Origin: Acidobacteriota bacterium
GTDB lineage: Bacteria > Acidobacteriota > Thermoanaerobaculia > Gp7-AA8
Assembly (NCBI GenBank): GCA_003223645.1
Contig: QHVT01000004.1
Span: 185,334 to 249,333, forward strand
Direction of reading: 5' to 3'
DNA length: 64,000 nt
In this document: piece by piece, positions 29,685 through 40,175 of the stretch
How positions within the stretch are numbered: position 1 is the first letter of the stretch
How the letters are laid out: each line of letters opens with the position of its first letter
Program-made: the position numbers and the translations under genes
Notes under the pieces: generated by a model
Databases searched by the model: none
What the model was told of the DNA's origin: nothing
The model's input: the letters and a program-made list of their open reading frames with translations, nothing else

Positions 29685-31201
29685 TTGCCGTCGCCGCGTC
29701 CGCGGATGGTGACGTCGGAGCCGGGCGCGGAGAAGTCGATCGCGTTCTCGACGACGTTCTTGAACACCTGCAGCATGCGGTCGGCGTCGATCGATGCCTC
29801 GGGGAGAGCGCCGTCGACGTCCTGTTTGATCTCGATCCGCTTCTCTTTCGCGCGCGGCGCGCAGACGCGCAGCGTCTCGGCGAGCACCGGACGCAGCGAC
29901 TGCGTGCGGCGCACGGTCTCGTGCGGACGTCCGTAATCGAGTAGATCCTGCATCAGGCGATTGAGACGGCCGACGTCGTTGCGCAGCACCTCGATGTACT
30001 CGGCCTGTTCCGGTCCGCTTCCGAACTCCGCCTCGAAGGCGTCGAGCGCGGCGGCGATGCCGAACAGCGGATTGCGCACTTCGTGCGCGACGCCGGCCAC
30101 GAGCGAGCCCATCACCGACATCCGTTCGCTGCGCCGCAGCGCGTCCTCCATCTCCCTGCGCGCGGTGATGTCGCGGACGACGGCGACCGCGCGCGGTGTA
30201 CCGTCGATCATCGCCGAGCGCACGTTGACTTCGACCCAGAACAGGCTGCCGTCCTTGCGCCGCATCTGCCACTCCAGCAGCCGCCCTTTCGGAGTGACGC
30301 CGCGCAGAACCTCGCGGGCGTTCTCGGGTGTATACGGCGGCACGCCCGAGCTGATCGAGCCGGCCTCGAGCTGCTTTGCTTCCTCGCGCGTGTAGCCGAA
30401 CATCGCGCCCATGCCGGGGTTGACGTCGAGCAATCGCATGTTCTCGGCGTCGAGGATGAGGATCGCGTCGTCGACCGACTCGAAGATCGAGCGGAATCGT
30501 TCTTCGCGCAATTCGAGCAGATGCACCATCGTCTCGATCGACGTGCCGAGGCTCTCCAGCTCCGCCGCCGAGCCCGCAACTGCGGGCGCGGACTCGCGCT
30601 GGTCGCCCGCGCTGACCGCGACGGCGTAGCGCTCGATGCTCATCAGCGGACGCAGGACGACGCGCCACAACACGAGATAGACGACGACGATGAGCAGGAC
30701 GTCGACCACGAGGATGACGCCGATGATCCGCATCAGCGTGTTGCGCAGTTCGCGCTCGACGAATTTCGGCGTCGTGTAGATGCGCACCGTTCCGATCTTC
30801 TCGCGGTTGAAGACGATCGGCTGTTCGTCGACGATGAGGTCCGCGGCGGCGAAGACGCGGTTCTTCGGAACGAAGTGCCATCGCGCGTCGCGCGTGCGCG
30901 CATGCGTCTTCCCCGCCGCGGCCACCACAATCCCGGCGATCGCCTGCACCTCGGATTGGCTATCGAGAATGCGATCGATCTGCGCGCGGTCGATGTTCCA
31001 CACCGGCACCGCCAGCGCGACCGCGAGCTCGCTCGTCTGCGCACGATTCACGCGGCGCAGGCGCGTCATCTCCATCTGCCGGCGCGCGAAGTAATCGGGC
31101 GCGGCGAAGATCGCCAGCACGACCGTCGTCACCGTCACCAGCGTGGCGGCAACGACGCTCCTGACGGAGAGTCGTTTGCGCGTGAGGGGCAGTGTTCTCA
31201 T
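29384..31201 (-). CDS. PAS-domain membrane histidine kinase
   Basis: 605 residues: a helix (about 12-32), a periplasmic sensor region, a second helix (IIGVILVVDVLLIVVVYLVL), HAMP, a PAS domain (FESVDDAILILDAENMRLLD ... GTPRAVAVVRDITARR), a HisKA domain with phospho-His in VAGVAHEVRNPL, and HATPase boxes (NVVENAIDF, DHGPGFPP, GGSGLGLAIA). The last about 30 residues are encoded by a dispersed palindrome. Its ATG directly follows the stop of the binding-protein gene. The likely partner is the NtrC-type regulator encoded divergently at 32145, giving a three-gene sensory unit: binding protein, kinase, regulator. Confidence 0.9.
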   Translation of the reverse strand: MRTLPLTRKRLSVRSVVAATLVTVTTVVLAIFAAPDYFARRQMEMTRLRRVNRAQTSELAVALAVPVWNIDRAQIDRILDSQSEVQAIAGIVVAAAGKTHARTRDARWHFVPKNRVFAAADLIVDEQPIVFNREKIGTVRIYTTPKFVERELRNTLMRIIGVILVVDVLLIVVVYLVLWRVVLRPLMSIERYAVAVSAGDQRESAPAVAGSAAELESLGTSIETMVHLLELREERFRSIFESVDDAILILDAENMRLLDVNPGMGAMFGYTREEAKQLEAGSISSGVPPYTPENAREVLRGVTPKGRLLEWQMRRKDGSLFWVEVNVRSAMIDGTPRAVAVVRDITARREMEDALRRSERMSVMGSLVAGVAHEVRNPLFGIAAALDAFEAEFGSGPEQAEYIEVLRNDVGRLNRLMQDLLDYGRPHETVRRTQSLRPVLAETLRVCAPRAKEKRIEIKQDVDGALPEASIDADRMLQVFKNVVENAIDFSAPGSDVTIRGRGDGNGALLLTVADHGPGFPPADLAHVFEPFFSRRPGGSGLGLAIAQKIVAEHHGTIAAMNGERGGGMIEIVIPSESEGPGRVGLRGTFVGAPPEPQVPRSRSG

Positions 31202-32116
31202 CTACTTGTACGTCTTCGGATCGAACCATAGGCGCTTGTCCGCGAACGGCGTCTCCGGTCCGACGAATGGGTTGTCGATCTTGAACATGCGCCGTTCTTT
31301 GAGGCGCAGCCGCTCGATCTTGCGGCGCTGGTATTGATCGAAGATGCGGTCGTACGTGCCGTCGGCGATCATCATGCGCATTCCCTCTTCGGCGCGCGCC
31401 GAGAGCCGGCGGCCTTCGTCGTTCTTCGAGAACCAGAAGTACATCGGCAGCGGGTAGTAGAAGACGATCCCGTTCTCGATGCGCAGGTTCCTGAGCGTGT
31501 CTTTGCGGCGGTCGTATTCGTCGAGCACTTCGACGGCCGCACGGAGGAAAACGTCGAAACGTTTGTTGACCAGCATCTCGAAGAGTCCGTCGTAGCTCGA
31601 GCCGGTGACGACGTGGAAGCGATTCGCTTTCAGGACGTCGACGTCGATCCATCCGAGTCCGAGGCCGTAGGAAAACCTGCGCAGGTCGTCGAGCGTCTTC
31701 ACGGAGTCGAAGCGTTTCTGATCGCCGTCGCGGATGAGAAAAATGCAGTAGCCGCCGAGGTTGCGATCGACGGGGATGCGGATCGGAATCAGGTTCTTCT
31801 CGAAGTCGGGAGTGGTGCCGAGGTACATGACGTTCAGCTTTCCGCTGCCGGATTTCAGCTCGAAGGCCTGGCGCTGCTCCGTCATCAATTCCGAGGGGAC
31901 CATGCGATACGGACCCCACTTCGCGGTCGTCTTGTCGAGCGCGGTGCGGAGGATTTCCCAGTGATAGAGGTAGCGGACGTCGAGCGACGACTCGGGCGGG
32001 TGGTAGATGTAGGTCATCGTGTGGGTGCCGCCGCCCTCAGCGGCGCCGCGACCGCTGAGGGCAGCGGTCGCCACAAGCGCGAGCAGCACTGCAGCCGCAG
32101 CAGCCCGACTTTGCAC
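31202..32116 (-). CDS. Periplasmic solute-binding protein (PBP2-like) of the sensory unit
   Basis: 304 residues with a signal peptide (AVLLALVATAALSGRGAA). The fold pattern is that of type 2 periplasmic binding proteins (YLGTTPDFEKNLIPIRIPVD; KTLDDLRRFSYGLGLGWIDV; GLFEMLVNKRFDVFLRAAVE). No transport genes are next to it; instead the membrane kinase follows with no gap, so it probably binds a ligand and presents it to the kinase's periplasmic domain. GTG start at 32116, only 28 bases from the divergent regulator, so both promoters overlap in that short gap. Confidence 0.85.
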   Translation of the reverse strand: MQSRAAAAAVLLALVATAALSGRGAAEGGGTHTMTYIYHPPESSLDVRYLYHWEILRTALDKTTAKWGPYRMVPSELMTEQRQAFELKSGSGKLNVMYLGTTPDFEKNLIPIRIPVDRNLGGYCIFLIRDGDQKRFDSVKTLDDLRRFSYGLGLGWIDVDVLKANRFHVVTGSSYDGLFEMLVNKRFDVFLRAAVEVLDEYDRRKDTLRNLRIENGIVFYYPLPMYFWFSKNDEGRRLSARAEEGMRMMIADGTYDRIFDQYQRRKIERLRLKERRMFKIDNPFVGPETPFADKRLWFDPKTYK

Positions 32117-32144
32117 GATGCCGGTACTATATGCCTAACACTCC

Positions 32145-33515
<1,371 letters not shown>

Positions 33516-33559
33516 CGTGCTGAAACCAGCACACCACCCTTCCTGAAATAAATGTCATT

Positions 33560-33593
33560 TTACGTAACCGCTTTATTTTCAGCGTTTACGTGA
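33560..33593. promoter_or_regulatory. 34-bp dyad, candidate activator site before the chemosensory operon
   Basis: Arms TTACGTAACCGCT and AGCGTTTACGTGA are inverted repeats matching in 11 of 13 positions around an 8-base AT-rich spacer (TTATTTTC). It lies between the NtrC-type regulator gene and the chemosensory operon. Size and symmetry fit a binding site for a dimeric Fis-HTH regulator. No T-run follows on either strand, which argues against a terminator. Confidence 0.45.
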
Positions 33594-33603
33594 GTGGCAC
33601 CGA

Positions 33604-33619
33604 TGGCAGTCGGGTTGCT
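33604..33619 (+). promoter_or_regulatory. Candidate sigma-54 (-24/-12) promoter
   Basis: TGGCAGTCGGGTTGCT has GG and GC ten bases apart, as in TGGCAC-N5-TTGCW. The start codon of the first chemosensory gene is at 33633, which would leave a leader of only about four bases. The TTGC also belongs to a hairpin (GGGTTGC/GCAACCC, 33613-33632) whose loop carries AAGG, a possible ribosome-binding site. So the match may be chance. Confidence 0.3.
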
Positions 33620-33632
33620 CTAAGGGCAACCC

Positions 33633-34010
33633 GTGAAGAAGAAACTGCTCATCGTCGACAACGAAGAAACCATCCTGTTCGCGCTGCAGCGCTACTTCCA
33701 GCGCGTCGGGTTCGAGGTCGACATCGCCCGCGAGCTCGAAGAAGCGGAAGCGCTGGCGCTGCACACTCGCTATGACCTGGTGATCGCGGACGTCGCGCTG
33801 ACGACGACCGGGAGCACCGAGGGACTCGAGATCATCCGGCATCTGCGCGTCACGCGGTCCGCCGCGCGCGTGATCATGCTGACGGCGTACGGCACGCCGC
33901 ACATGGAGAGCGAAGCGTATCGCCGCGGCGCCGACGCGTTCCTGCACAAGCCACGTCCGCTCGCCGAGATCGCGCGCGTCGCCGAGCAGCTCACCGGAGG
34001 ATTCGCGTGA
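33633..34010 (+). CDS. Single-domain response regulator (CheY-like)
   Basis: 125 residues from a GTG. The receiver has LLIVDNEE (one acidic residue of the pair is Asn-flanked), phospho-acceptor Asp near 54 (YDLVIADVALTTTG), Thr in MLTAYG and Lys in FLHKPRPL. No output domain. First gene of the chemosensory operon; its stop overlaps the EAL gene start (GTGA). It is one of two CheY-like proteins of this system and could be the phosphate target of the CheA, which lacks its own CheY-docking domain. Confidence 0.85.
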   Translation: MKKKLLIVDNEETILFALQRYFQRVGFEVDIARELEEAEALALHTRYDLVIADVALTTTGSTEGLEIIRHLRVTRSAARVIMLTAYGTPHMESEAYRRGADAFLHKPRPLAEIARVAEQLTGGFA

Positions 34011-34792
34011 CGCCGGTTCTCAATCGTCTGCGGCAGCCGGGCGCGATCCGCGTGGAGTTCCAGCCGATCGTGCGCGTCCACGCGGACCACATCGAGGTAT
34101 ACGCGTACGAAGCGCTCTCGCGCGGACCGCGGGGCACGAGCATGGAGCGTCCCGCGGTGATGTTCGAGTACGCGCGGCGCAAAGGCGTGGAGAGCACGAT
34201 CGACCTGCTCTGCATCGCCGAGGCGCTCGTCGCGGCGACGGCGCTCCCCGGCCGCCCGCTGATCACGCTCAACGTGCACGGGTCGACGCTGGCCGGCGTG
34301 AGCGATTTCACGGAGCGCGTGCTCTCGTCGGCCGAGGCGTTCGGCATCACGCCGGATCGCCTGATGCTCGAGATCGTCGAGCATCGCACGCCGTGGATCG
34401 CCGAGGCGTTCCGCTCGACTCTCGATGAATTGCGCGCCGCGGGCGTGCGCATCGCCGTCGACGACCTCGGTGTCGGCGCATCGAATTTCCAGATGGTCGT
34501 CGACTGCCAGCCCGATCACGTGAAGATCGACCGTCACGTCATCAAAGGATGCAGCCGCGATCCGTGGCGGGGCGCGGTGCTGCAGTCGATCGTCCTGCTG
34601 ACGAAGACGTGCGGCGCGACGCCGATCGCCGAAGGCGTCGAAACCGTCGATGACCTCGAAACCCTGCTCGATCTCGGCATCGACGTCGTGCAGGGGTGGC
34701 TCTACTCGCCCAGCAAGCCGGCCATCGAGCTGGCGAAACATCCACTCGCTCACTCCCCGATTCACCGATCCATGAAAGGAAGTTGCTCATGA
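34007..34792 (+). CDS. EAL-domain cyclic-di-GMP phosphodiesterase
   Basis: 261 residues, a stand-alone EAL domain. Catalytic and metal residues are in place: YEALSRG (the EAL), LNVHGS (Asn), LEIVEH (Glu), VDDLGVGASN (DD pair), DHVKIDRHVI (Lys) and IAEGVET (Glu). It should hydrolyse c-di-GMP to pGpG. Encoded between two receiver genes with four-base overlaps on both sides, so it is made with the chemosensory proteins and may be controlled by them. That ties the CheA pathway here to c-di-GMP rather than, or as well as, to flagella; no flagellar gene is in the window. Confidence 0.92.
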   Translation: MTPVLNRLRQPGAIRVEFQPIVRVHADHIEVYAYEALSRGPRGTSMERPAVMFEYARRKGVESTIDLLCIAEALVAATALPGRPLITLNVHGSTLAGVSDFTERVLSSAEAFGITPDRLMLEIVEHRTPWIAEAFRSTLDELRAAGVRIAVDDLGVGASNFQMVVDCQPDHVKIDRHVIKGCSRDPWRGAVLQSIVLLTKTCGATPIAEGVETVDDLETLLDLGIDVVQGWLYSPSKPAIELAKHPLAHSPIHRSMKGSCS

Positions 34793-35178
34793 AGAAGAAA
34801 GTCCTGCTGGTCGACGACTCCAACACGGTGCTGCTGATGGAGAAGATGATTCTCGCGAAGGGACCGTACGAGATCGTGATCGCACGCGACGGCGCCGAGG
34901 CGATCGTAAAGGCGCACAGCGAACAGCCCGACGTGATTTTGCTCGACGTGGTGATGCCGAAGCTCGACGGCCTCTCCGCCTGTGCGGCGATCCGCCAACA
35001 CGAAACGACCGCGCACATCCCGATCATCATGGTCACGACGCGCGGCGAAGAGCACAACATCGAGACCGCGTTCCGCAACGGCTGCACCGACTACGTGACG
35101 AAGCCGATCAACGGACTCGAGCTGCTGGCGAAGCTGCAGAACGTCCTCGGCGCCGGCATGGCGAAGGTGTCGGCATGA
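34789..35178 (+). CDS. Single-domain response regulator (CheY-like)
   Basis: 129 residues. Receiver with VLLVDDSNTV, phospho-acceptor Asp near 56 (VILLDVVMPKLDG), Thr in MVTTRGE and Lys in YVTKPING. The residues around it are those of PilG/CheY-type output proteins. AAAGGA precedes the ATG, which overlaps the EAL stop (ATGA). Second CheY-like protein of the operon. Confidence 0.9.
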   Translation: MKKKVLLVDDSNTVLLMEKMILAKGPYEIVIARDGAEAIVKAHSEQPDVILLDVVMPKLDGLSACAAIRQHETTAHIPIIMVTTRGEEHNIETAFRNGCTDYVTKPINGLELLAKLQNVLGAGMAKVSA

Positions 35179-35882
35179 AGCGGACCGAGTTTCTCGACAA
35201 AGTCGCCAACGACACGCGCGCGTACGTGCAGTCGCTGATCGACGAGACCCAGCGCCTCGGCAAGATGGTCGCGGAGCTGGAGATCGAGCGCGATCACCGC
35301 GTCGCGCGCGAGGCGATGCTGCAGGAGCGGCTCGACGCGATCGAGACGGAGAGCCGCAAGTACGCGGAGCGCTACGTCGAGGTCGAGCAGCAGAACACGA
35401 ACCTCGCGAATCTCTACGTCGCGAGCTATCAGCTGAACGGCACGCTCGACCGCGAGCGCGTGATCGCCGCCGTGCAGGAGATCGTCATCAATCTGATCGG
35501 CTCCGAGGAACTGGCGATCTGGGAAGTCGAAGAAGAGCTGAACGCACTCTCGCTCATCGGCTCCTTCGGCATCGACGCCGATCAGTGGTCGGCGATTCCG
35601 ATCGGCAGCGGCATGATCGGCAAAGTCGCGGAGACGGGATCGCGCTTCGTCGTCGACGAGGCGCTGTTCGCACCGGAAGATCGCGAGGAATCGCTCACCG
35701 CGTGCATCCCGCTGAAGCTCGACGACAAAGTCGTCGGCGTGATCGGCATCTTCCGGTTGCTGCAGCAGAAGCCGGGACTCGAGGACGTCGACTACGAGCT
35801 GTTCGATCTTCTCGGATCGCACGCCGCGTCCGCGCTCTTCTGCACGAGCCTCCATTCGCGCTGGGCGGAGCAGATGCAATGA
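35175..35882 (+). CDS. Coiled-coil plus GAF-domain protein of the chemosensory operon
   Basis: 235 residues. Residues about 1-80 form a long charged coiled coil (ETQRLGKMVAELEIERDH; LQERLDAIETESRKYAER). Residues about 85-225 form a GAF domain (LDRERVIAAVQEIVINLIG ... IPLKLDDKVVGVIGIF). No catalytic domain is attached. It may be an extra sensor or a scaffold that joins the array. Four-base overlaps on both sides place it in the operon. I do not know this protein in canonical Che systems. Confidence 0.8.
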   Translation: MKRTEFLDKVANDTRAYVQSLIDETQRLGKMVAELEIERDHRVAREAMLQERLDAIETESRKYAERYVEVEQQNTNLANLYVASYQLNGTLDRERVIAAVQEIVINLIGSEELAIWEVEEELNALSLIGSFGIDADQWSAIPIGSGMIGKVAETGSRFVVDEALFAPEDREESLTACIPLKLDDKVVGVIGIFRLLQQKPGLEDVDYELFDLLGSHAASALFCTSLHSRWAEQMQ

Positions 35883-36379
35883 CCGCGTACGCGCTGCCGC
35901 TGGAAGGTGGAGGAACGATGCCGGAATCGGGTCGCGAGCGGCGTCATCTCCAGCCCGGACAACTGTTCGTCGCAGAACGTCCGACCGTCATCACGACGAT
36001 TCTCGGCTCCTGCGTGGCCGTTTGTTTGTGGGATCGGCACAAAGGAATCGGCGGGATGAATCACTTCATGCTGCCGATGAACGCGGGCGGCGCGGTGACG
36101 TCGCTGCGCTTCGGCAACATGGCGATGGAGCAGCTCGTGACGAAGCTGCGCGGCGCCGGCGCGCGCCTGCCGAACCTGCGCGCGCGCGTCTTCGGCGGCG
36201 CGTGCATGTTTAAGGCGATGCAGTCGCCCGATCACCTCGGGGCGAAGAACAGCATGCTCGCGCTCGAGGACCTTGCCAGGCGCGGAATCGAAATCGTGCA
36301 GGCCGAAGTCGGCGGCACACGCGGGCGCAAGCTCGTTTTCTACAGCGACACGGGGGCGGTATGGACGAATTTGATCTGA
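35879..36379 (+). CDS. cheD: Chemoreceptor glutamine deamidase CheD
   Basis: 166 residues. The CheD core is TTILGSCVAVCLWDRH with the catalytic Cys, then GGMNHFMLP with the catalytic His, then ARVFGGACMF and GIEIVQAEVGGTRGRKL. It deamidates receptor Gln residues and can bind CheC/CheY. It starts within the end of the GAF gene (ATGA) and its own end overlaps the cheA start by 19 bases. Context and length normal for the family. Confidence 0.92.
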   Translation: MTAYALPLEGGGTMPESGRERRHLQPGQLFVAERPTVITTILGSCVAVCLWDRHKGIGGMNHFMLPMNAGGAVTSLRFGNMAMEQLVTKLRGAGARLPNLRARVFGGACMFKAMQSPDHLGAKNSMLALEDLARRGIEIVQAEVGGTRGRKLVFYSDTGAVWTNLI

Positions 36380-37842
36380 ACTACGAAGAGCTTTACGCCA
36401 CCTTCATCGCCGACGCGAAGGAAGACATCGCGGCGCTCGAAGCGGGACTGCTCGCGCTCGAAGAAACGCCGAACGATGCCGAGCTGCGGCGCGAGCTGTT
36501 GCGACATGCGCACACGCTGAAAGGCAACGCGTCGTGCGTCGGCTTCGATTCGTTCGCGGCGTTCGCGCATACGTACGAAGCGCAGCTCGAAAGCGCGGAC
36601 GCGCTCGACATCCCGGCGCTGCTGAACGGCATCGACACGTTTCGCAAGATGCTCGGTGTCGCGCAGGCGTTCCAGCCCGCGGCCCCGGGCGGCAGGTCAG
36701 AAAACCTGCCCTACACCAGCACGCTGCGCCTGGCGGTCGAAAAACTCGACCGCATGCTCGATCTCGCCGGCGAGATTGCGATCCTGCGCGGACGCGTGCA
36801 GCAGATCATCAGCGCGCGCGGCGACGATCTCCTGGTCGAAGTCGAGCGGCAGATCGATCAGCTGCAGCGCGAGCTGCAGGAGCTGATCATGCGCGCGCGG
36901 ATGGTGCCGGTCGGCCCGCTGTTCCGGCAGTACGCGCGCACGGTGCGCGACCTCGCGTCGGCGCACGGCAAGAACGCGAGACTGGTCACGCGCGGCGAAG
37001 ACGTGGAGCTCGACACGACCGCGGTCGAGCTGCTGCGCGATCCGCTCACGCACATGATCCGCAACGCGATCGATCACGGCATCGAGTTGCCGGAGGTGCG
37101 CGCTGCGAACGGAAAGTCGCCGATCGGAACGATCACGCTCGACGCGCGCCACGAAGCGGGAACGATCACGATCCGCATCTCCGACGACGGCGCGGGACTG
37201 GATCGCGGCGCGATCGCCGCACGCGCGCGCTCCCTGGGGATGGACGACAGCGATCGCCTCATCTTCGAGCCGGGCTTCACGACGTCGAGCGAAGTGACGG
37301 ATATGTCGGGACGCGGCGTCGGCATGGACGTGGTGCGGCGCGCAATCGAATCGCTGCGCGGCTCGATCGCGATCGAAACGAGCGAGGGCCGCGGCACGAC
37401 GTTCACGCTGCGCCTCCCGCTCACGCTGGCGATGATCGACGGCTTCGGCGTCGCGGCCGGCGACGAGACGTGGATCGTGCCGATGGAGCACGTCGTCGAA
37501 TGCGTCGAGCTGCCGGACGGCGAATCGCGGGACGACACGACCGGCGTGCTCCTGCTGCGCGACGAGATCGTGCCGTGGGTGCGGCTGCGAAAGTTGTTCG
37601 AGATCGGTGGCGATACGCCGTCGCGCGAGAACGTGCTGGTCGTGCAGCACGGCGGCGCGCGCGCGGGGTTCGTCGTCGACGAGCTGCACGGCGCCGGGCA
37701 GGCGGTCATCAAACCGCTCGGCAATTACTTCGAAGCGATTCCCGGCATCGCCGGCTCCTCGATCCTCGGCAGTGGCCGCGTCGCGCTGATTCTCGACACC
37801 GCGACGATCGTCCGCAATCTCGAAATGCGAGGCGCCGCATGA
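36361..37842 (+). CDS. cheA: CheA-type chemotaxis histidine kinase, lacking P2
   Basis: 493 residues. HPt domain with phospho-His51 (RHAHTLKGNA), then dimerisation helices (LDRMLDLAGEIAILRGRV), HATPase boxes (HMIRNAIDHGIE, SDDGAGLD, MSGRGVGMDVV) and a C-terminal CheW-like domain. The CheY/CheB-docking P2 domain is absent: HPt joins P3 through a short linker. That linker (about 101-120, AQAFQPAAPGGRSENLPYTS) is encoded by a dispersed palindrome. It would phosphorylate the two CheY-like proteins and CheB. It overlaps cheD. Confidence 0.93.
   Translation: MDEFDLNYEELYATFIADAKEDIAALEAGLLALEETPNDAELRRELLRHAHTLKGNASCVGFDSFAAFAHTYEAQLESADALDIPALLNGIDTFRKMLGVAQAFQPAAPGGRSENLPYTSTLRLAVEKLDRMLDLAGEIAILRGRVQQIISARGDDLLVEVERQIDQLQRELQELIMRARMVPVGPLFRQYARTVRDLASAHGKNARLVTRGEDVELDTTAVELLRDPLTHMIRNAIDHGIELPEVRAANGKSPIGTITLDARHEAGTITIRISDDGAGLDRGAIAARARSLGMDDSDRLIFEPGFTTSSEVTDMSGRGVGMDVVRRAIESLRGSIAIETSEGRGTTFTLRLPLTLAMIDGFGVAAGDETWIVPMEHVVECVELPDGESRDDTTGVLLLRDEIVPWVRLRKLFEIGGDTPSRENVLVVQHGGARAGFVVDELHGAGQAVIKPLGNYFEAIPGIAGSSILGSGRVALILDTATIVRNLEMRGAA
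36661..36716. repeat. REP-like palindrome inside cheA
   Basis: Two small hairpin modules: CAGGCGTTCCAGCC and GGCAGGTCAGAAAACCTGCC, followed by CTACACC. Same family as 40176-40229, 41456-41509, 46159-46216 and 56600-56631. It lies in the HPt-P3 linker and keeps the frame open. Confidence 0.75.
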
Positions 37843-37931
37843 TCCGCGCGATCCTGCAGGCGCTCTTCCCGCGCCTCTTCAAACCATCCGAGCGCACTCG
37901 AAAGAAGCGCACTTTCATCTTGCTTCGCTAA
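37839..37931 (+). CDS. 30-residue Arg/Lys-rich ORF between cheA and cheW
   Basis: ATG overlaps the cheA stop (ATGA), the same coupling used throughout this operon. The product starts MIRAILQALFPRLF, an amphipathic helix, and ends basic (RTRKKRTFILLR). It stops 10 bases before cheW. It may be a genuine small protein or chance; codon use cannot decide for 30 codons. Confidence 0.3.
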   Translation: MIRAILQALFPRLFKPSERTRKKRTFILLR

Positions 37932-37941
37932 GGAGACATCC

Positions 37942-38415
37942 ATGTACCTGACGTTTTTCATCCGCGGCGAGGAGTACGCCGCACCGATCCTTCGCGTGAA
38001 GGAAATCATCGAATACGAGACGGTGACGCGCGTGCCGTCGACGCCGGCGCACGTGCGCGGCGTGATCAACCTGCGCGGCGCGGTGCTGCCGGTGATCGAT
38101 CTGGCCGCGAAGTTCGGAAACGGCGAGACCGCGGCGACGCGCACGACCTGCATCGTCGTCGTCGAGACGCGCGTCGACGGCGAAACGCTCGACGTCGGTC
38201 TCATGGCCGATGCCGTGTCCGAGGTCGTCGAGATCGCGGACGAACAGATCGAAGAGCCCCCGGCATTCGGCACGGGAATCCGCGTCGACTTTCTCGCAGG
38301 CATGGGCAAGCTCGACCACAAGCTCGTGCTCGTTCTCGACATCGACCGCGTGCTGTCACCGGTCGAAATCCAACAAACCATCGAAGCCGCGGTTCTCGAA
38401 CCGGCGGAAGTTTGA
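37942..38415 (+). CDS. cheW: Chemotaxis coupling protein CheW
   Basis: 157 residues. CheW fold with [40 protein letters not shown] (the conserved receptor/kinase contact segment) and [15 protein letters not shown]. It links the receptor to CheA. A TAAGGAG site precedes the ATG. It lies between cheA and the receptor gene. Confidence 0.93.
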   Translation: MYLTFFIRGEEYAAPILRVKEIIEYETVTRVPSTPAHVRGVINLRGAVLPVIDLAAKFGNGETAATRTTCIVVVETRVDGETLDVGLMADAVSEVVEIADEQIEEPPAFGTGIRVDFLAGMGKLDHKLVLVLDIDRVLSPVEIQQTIEAAVLEPAEV

Positions 38416-38432
38416 ATCAGAGAGGAACCAAC

Positions 38433-40175
38433 ATGTTGCAGCAAATGAATATCGGCAAACGTCTCTTCGCGAGCTTCGCGCTGATCCTCGCATTCGTTCT
38501 CATCGTCGCCGGCGCAGGCCAGTGGGCGATGACGACTTCCGTCGACACGGCGGAGCACGTGCTCACCGTCGACTACGGCATCAACTCCGCGTCGAACGAC
38601 GCGCACGTCGCCACGCTCGATCTCCGCCGCTTCGAGAAAGACTACTTCATCAACACCGGCGACAAGGCGAAGGAAGCGGAGTACCTCGCCAAGTGGAACG
38701 ACTCACGGCAGAAGCTCGATACGCAGCTCACGCAGATCGAAAAGCTCGGCGCGGACGACGAGTCGCACGAGCTGGTGCGGCTCACGCGCTCCGATCTCTT
38801 CGAGTACGTCAATGCGTTCAACGCGATCGCCACGCGCATCGACAGCGGGGAGATCAAGACCGCGGCGGACGCGAACCAGGCGCTGACGCCGTTCAAGGAG
38901 CACATCCGCCGCATCGAGACCTCGGTGCAGACGCTCGACGACGACTCCGCGAAGCGGATGCAGGAGAAGAAACAGACGATCACCGCGGTGGCAGAGCGCG
39001 CGCGCCTGGCGACGGTGATCATCACGATCATCGCGATGGCAGTCGTGTTCCTGCTCAGCATCGCCGTGACGCGCAGCATCACCAGCCCGATCGCGTCGGT
39101 CGTGCAGATCGCGGAGAAGCTCGCGGAAGGTGATTCCGATCAGCGCGTCGAAGTGCGAGGCAAGGACGAGACGTCACAACTCCTCGCGGCGATGAAGAAG
39201 ATGATCGACTCCAATGCGTCGATGGTCTCCGCCGCCTCCGCAATCGCCGCCGGCGACCTCGGCGTCACCGTCGCACCGCGCTCCGATCGCGACACGCTCG
39301 GCCTCGCGCTGTCGAAGATGATCGCGCGCCTCGTCGAGATCATCGGCGAAGTGCGCACGGCGGCCGGCTCGCTCGCAACCGCGGCGGGACAAGTGTCGTC
39401 GACCGCGCAATCGGTGTCGTCCGGCAACAGCCAGCAGGCCGCGGCGGTGCAGGAAACGACGGCGAGCCTCGAGCAGATGAATGCGTCGATCGCGCAGAAC
39501 GCCGACAACAGCAAGCAGACCGAGTCGATGGCGAAAAAGGGATCGCGCGACGCGGAAGAAAGCGGCAGCGCGGTGCGGGAGACCGTCGAGGCGATGAAGT
39601 CGATCGCCGAGAAGATCTCGATCATCGAAGAGATCGCATATCAAACGAACCTCCTCGCGCTGAACGCCGCGATCGAAGCGGCGCGTGCCGGCGAACATGG
39701 CCGCGGCTTCGCGGTCGTCGCGACGGAAGTGCGCAAGCTCGCCGAGCGCAGCCAGTCGTCGTCGCGCGAGATCAGCGCGCTCGCATCGTCGAGCGTGCGT
39801 GTGGCCGATCGCTCCGGCACGCTGCTCTCCGATCTCGTGCCGTCGATCCGCCGCACCGCGGAACTGGTGATGGACGTGGCCGCGGCTTCGAATGAACAGG
39901 CCGCGGGCGTCGCGCAGATCAACCAGTCACTCGCGCAAGTCGATCAGGTCACACAGCGCAACGCGTCAGCGGCCGAAGAACTGGCCGCGACGTCGGAGGA
40001 GCTCGCGGCGCAGGCCGCTGCGCTGCAGAACCTCGTCAGCTTCTTCCGCATCGGAGGCGATCACGCGCAGTCGTCGTACGCGGCTCGCATCGCGTCGATG
40101 CCGTCGATGCACTTCACGCCGCCGCCCGCGAAGAGCGGCAACGGCCGCTCACTCTCGGATTTCCACGCGTTCTAG
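38433..40175 (+). CDS. Methyl-accepting chemotaxis protein
   Basis: 580 residues: membrane helix ([20 protein letters not shown]), a periplasmic four-helix-bundle sensor (about 35-190), a second helix ([19 protein letters not shown]), HAMP, and the kinase-control hairpin with the tip [20 protein letters not shown] followed by [18 protein letters not shown]. Methylation helices are Gln/Glu-rich ([17 protein letters not shown]). There is no CheR-docking pentapeptide at the end (LSDFHAF). The only receptor of this operon. Start 38433 has AGAGGA upstream. Confidence 0.95.
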   Translation: MLQQMNIGKRLFASFALILAFVLIVAGAGQWAMTTSVDTAEHVLTVDYGINSASNDAHVATLDLRRFEKDYFINTGDKAKEAEYLAKWNDSRQKLDTQLTQIEKLGADDESHELVRLTRSDLFEYVNAFNAIATRIDSGEIKTAADANQALTPFKEHIRRIETSVQTLDDDSAKRMQEKKQTITAVAERARLATVIITIIAMAVVFLLSIAVTRSITSPIASVVQIAEKLAEGDSDQRVEVRGKDETSQLLAAMKKMIDSNASMVSAASAIAAGDLGVTVAPRSDRDTLGLALSKMIARLVEIIGEVRTAAGSLATAAGQVSSTAQSVSSGNSQQAAAVQETTASLEQMNASIAQNADNSKQTESMAKKGSRDAEESGSAVRETVEAMKSIAEKISIIEEIAYQTNLLALNAAIEAARAGEHGRGFAVVATEVRKLAERSQSSSREISALASSSVRVADRSGTLLSDLVPSIRRTAELVMDVAAASNEQAAGVAQINQSLAQVDQVTQRNASAAEELAATSEELAAQAAALQNLVSFFRIGGDHAQSSYAARIASMPSMHFTPPPAKSGNGRSLSDFHAF

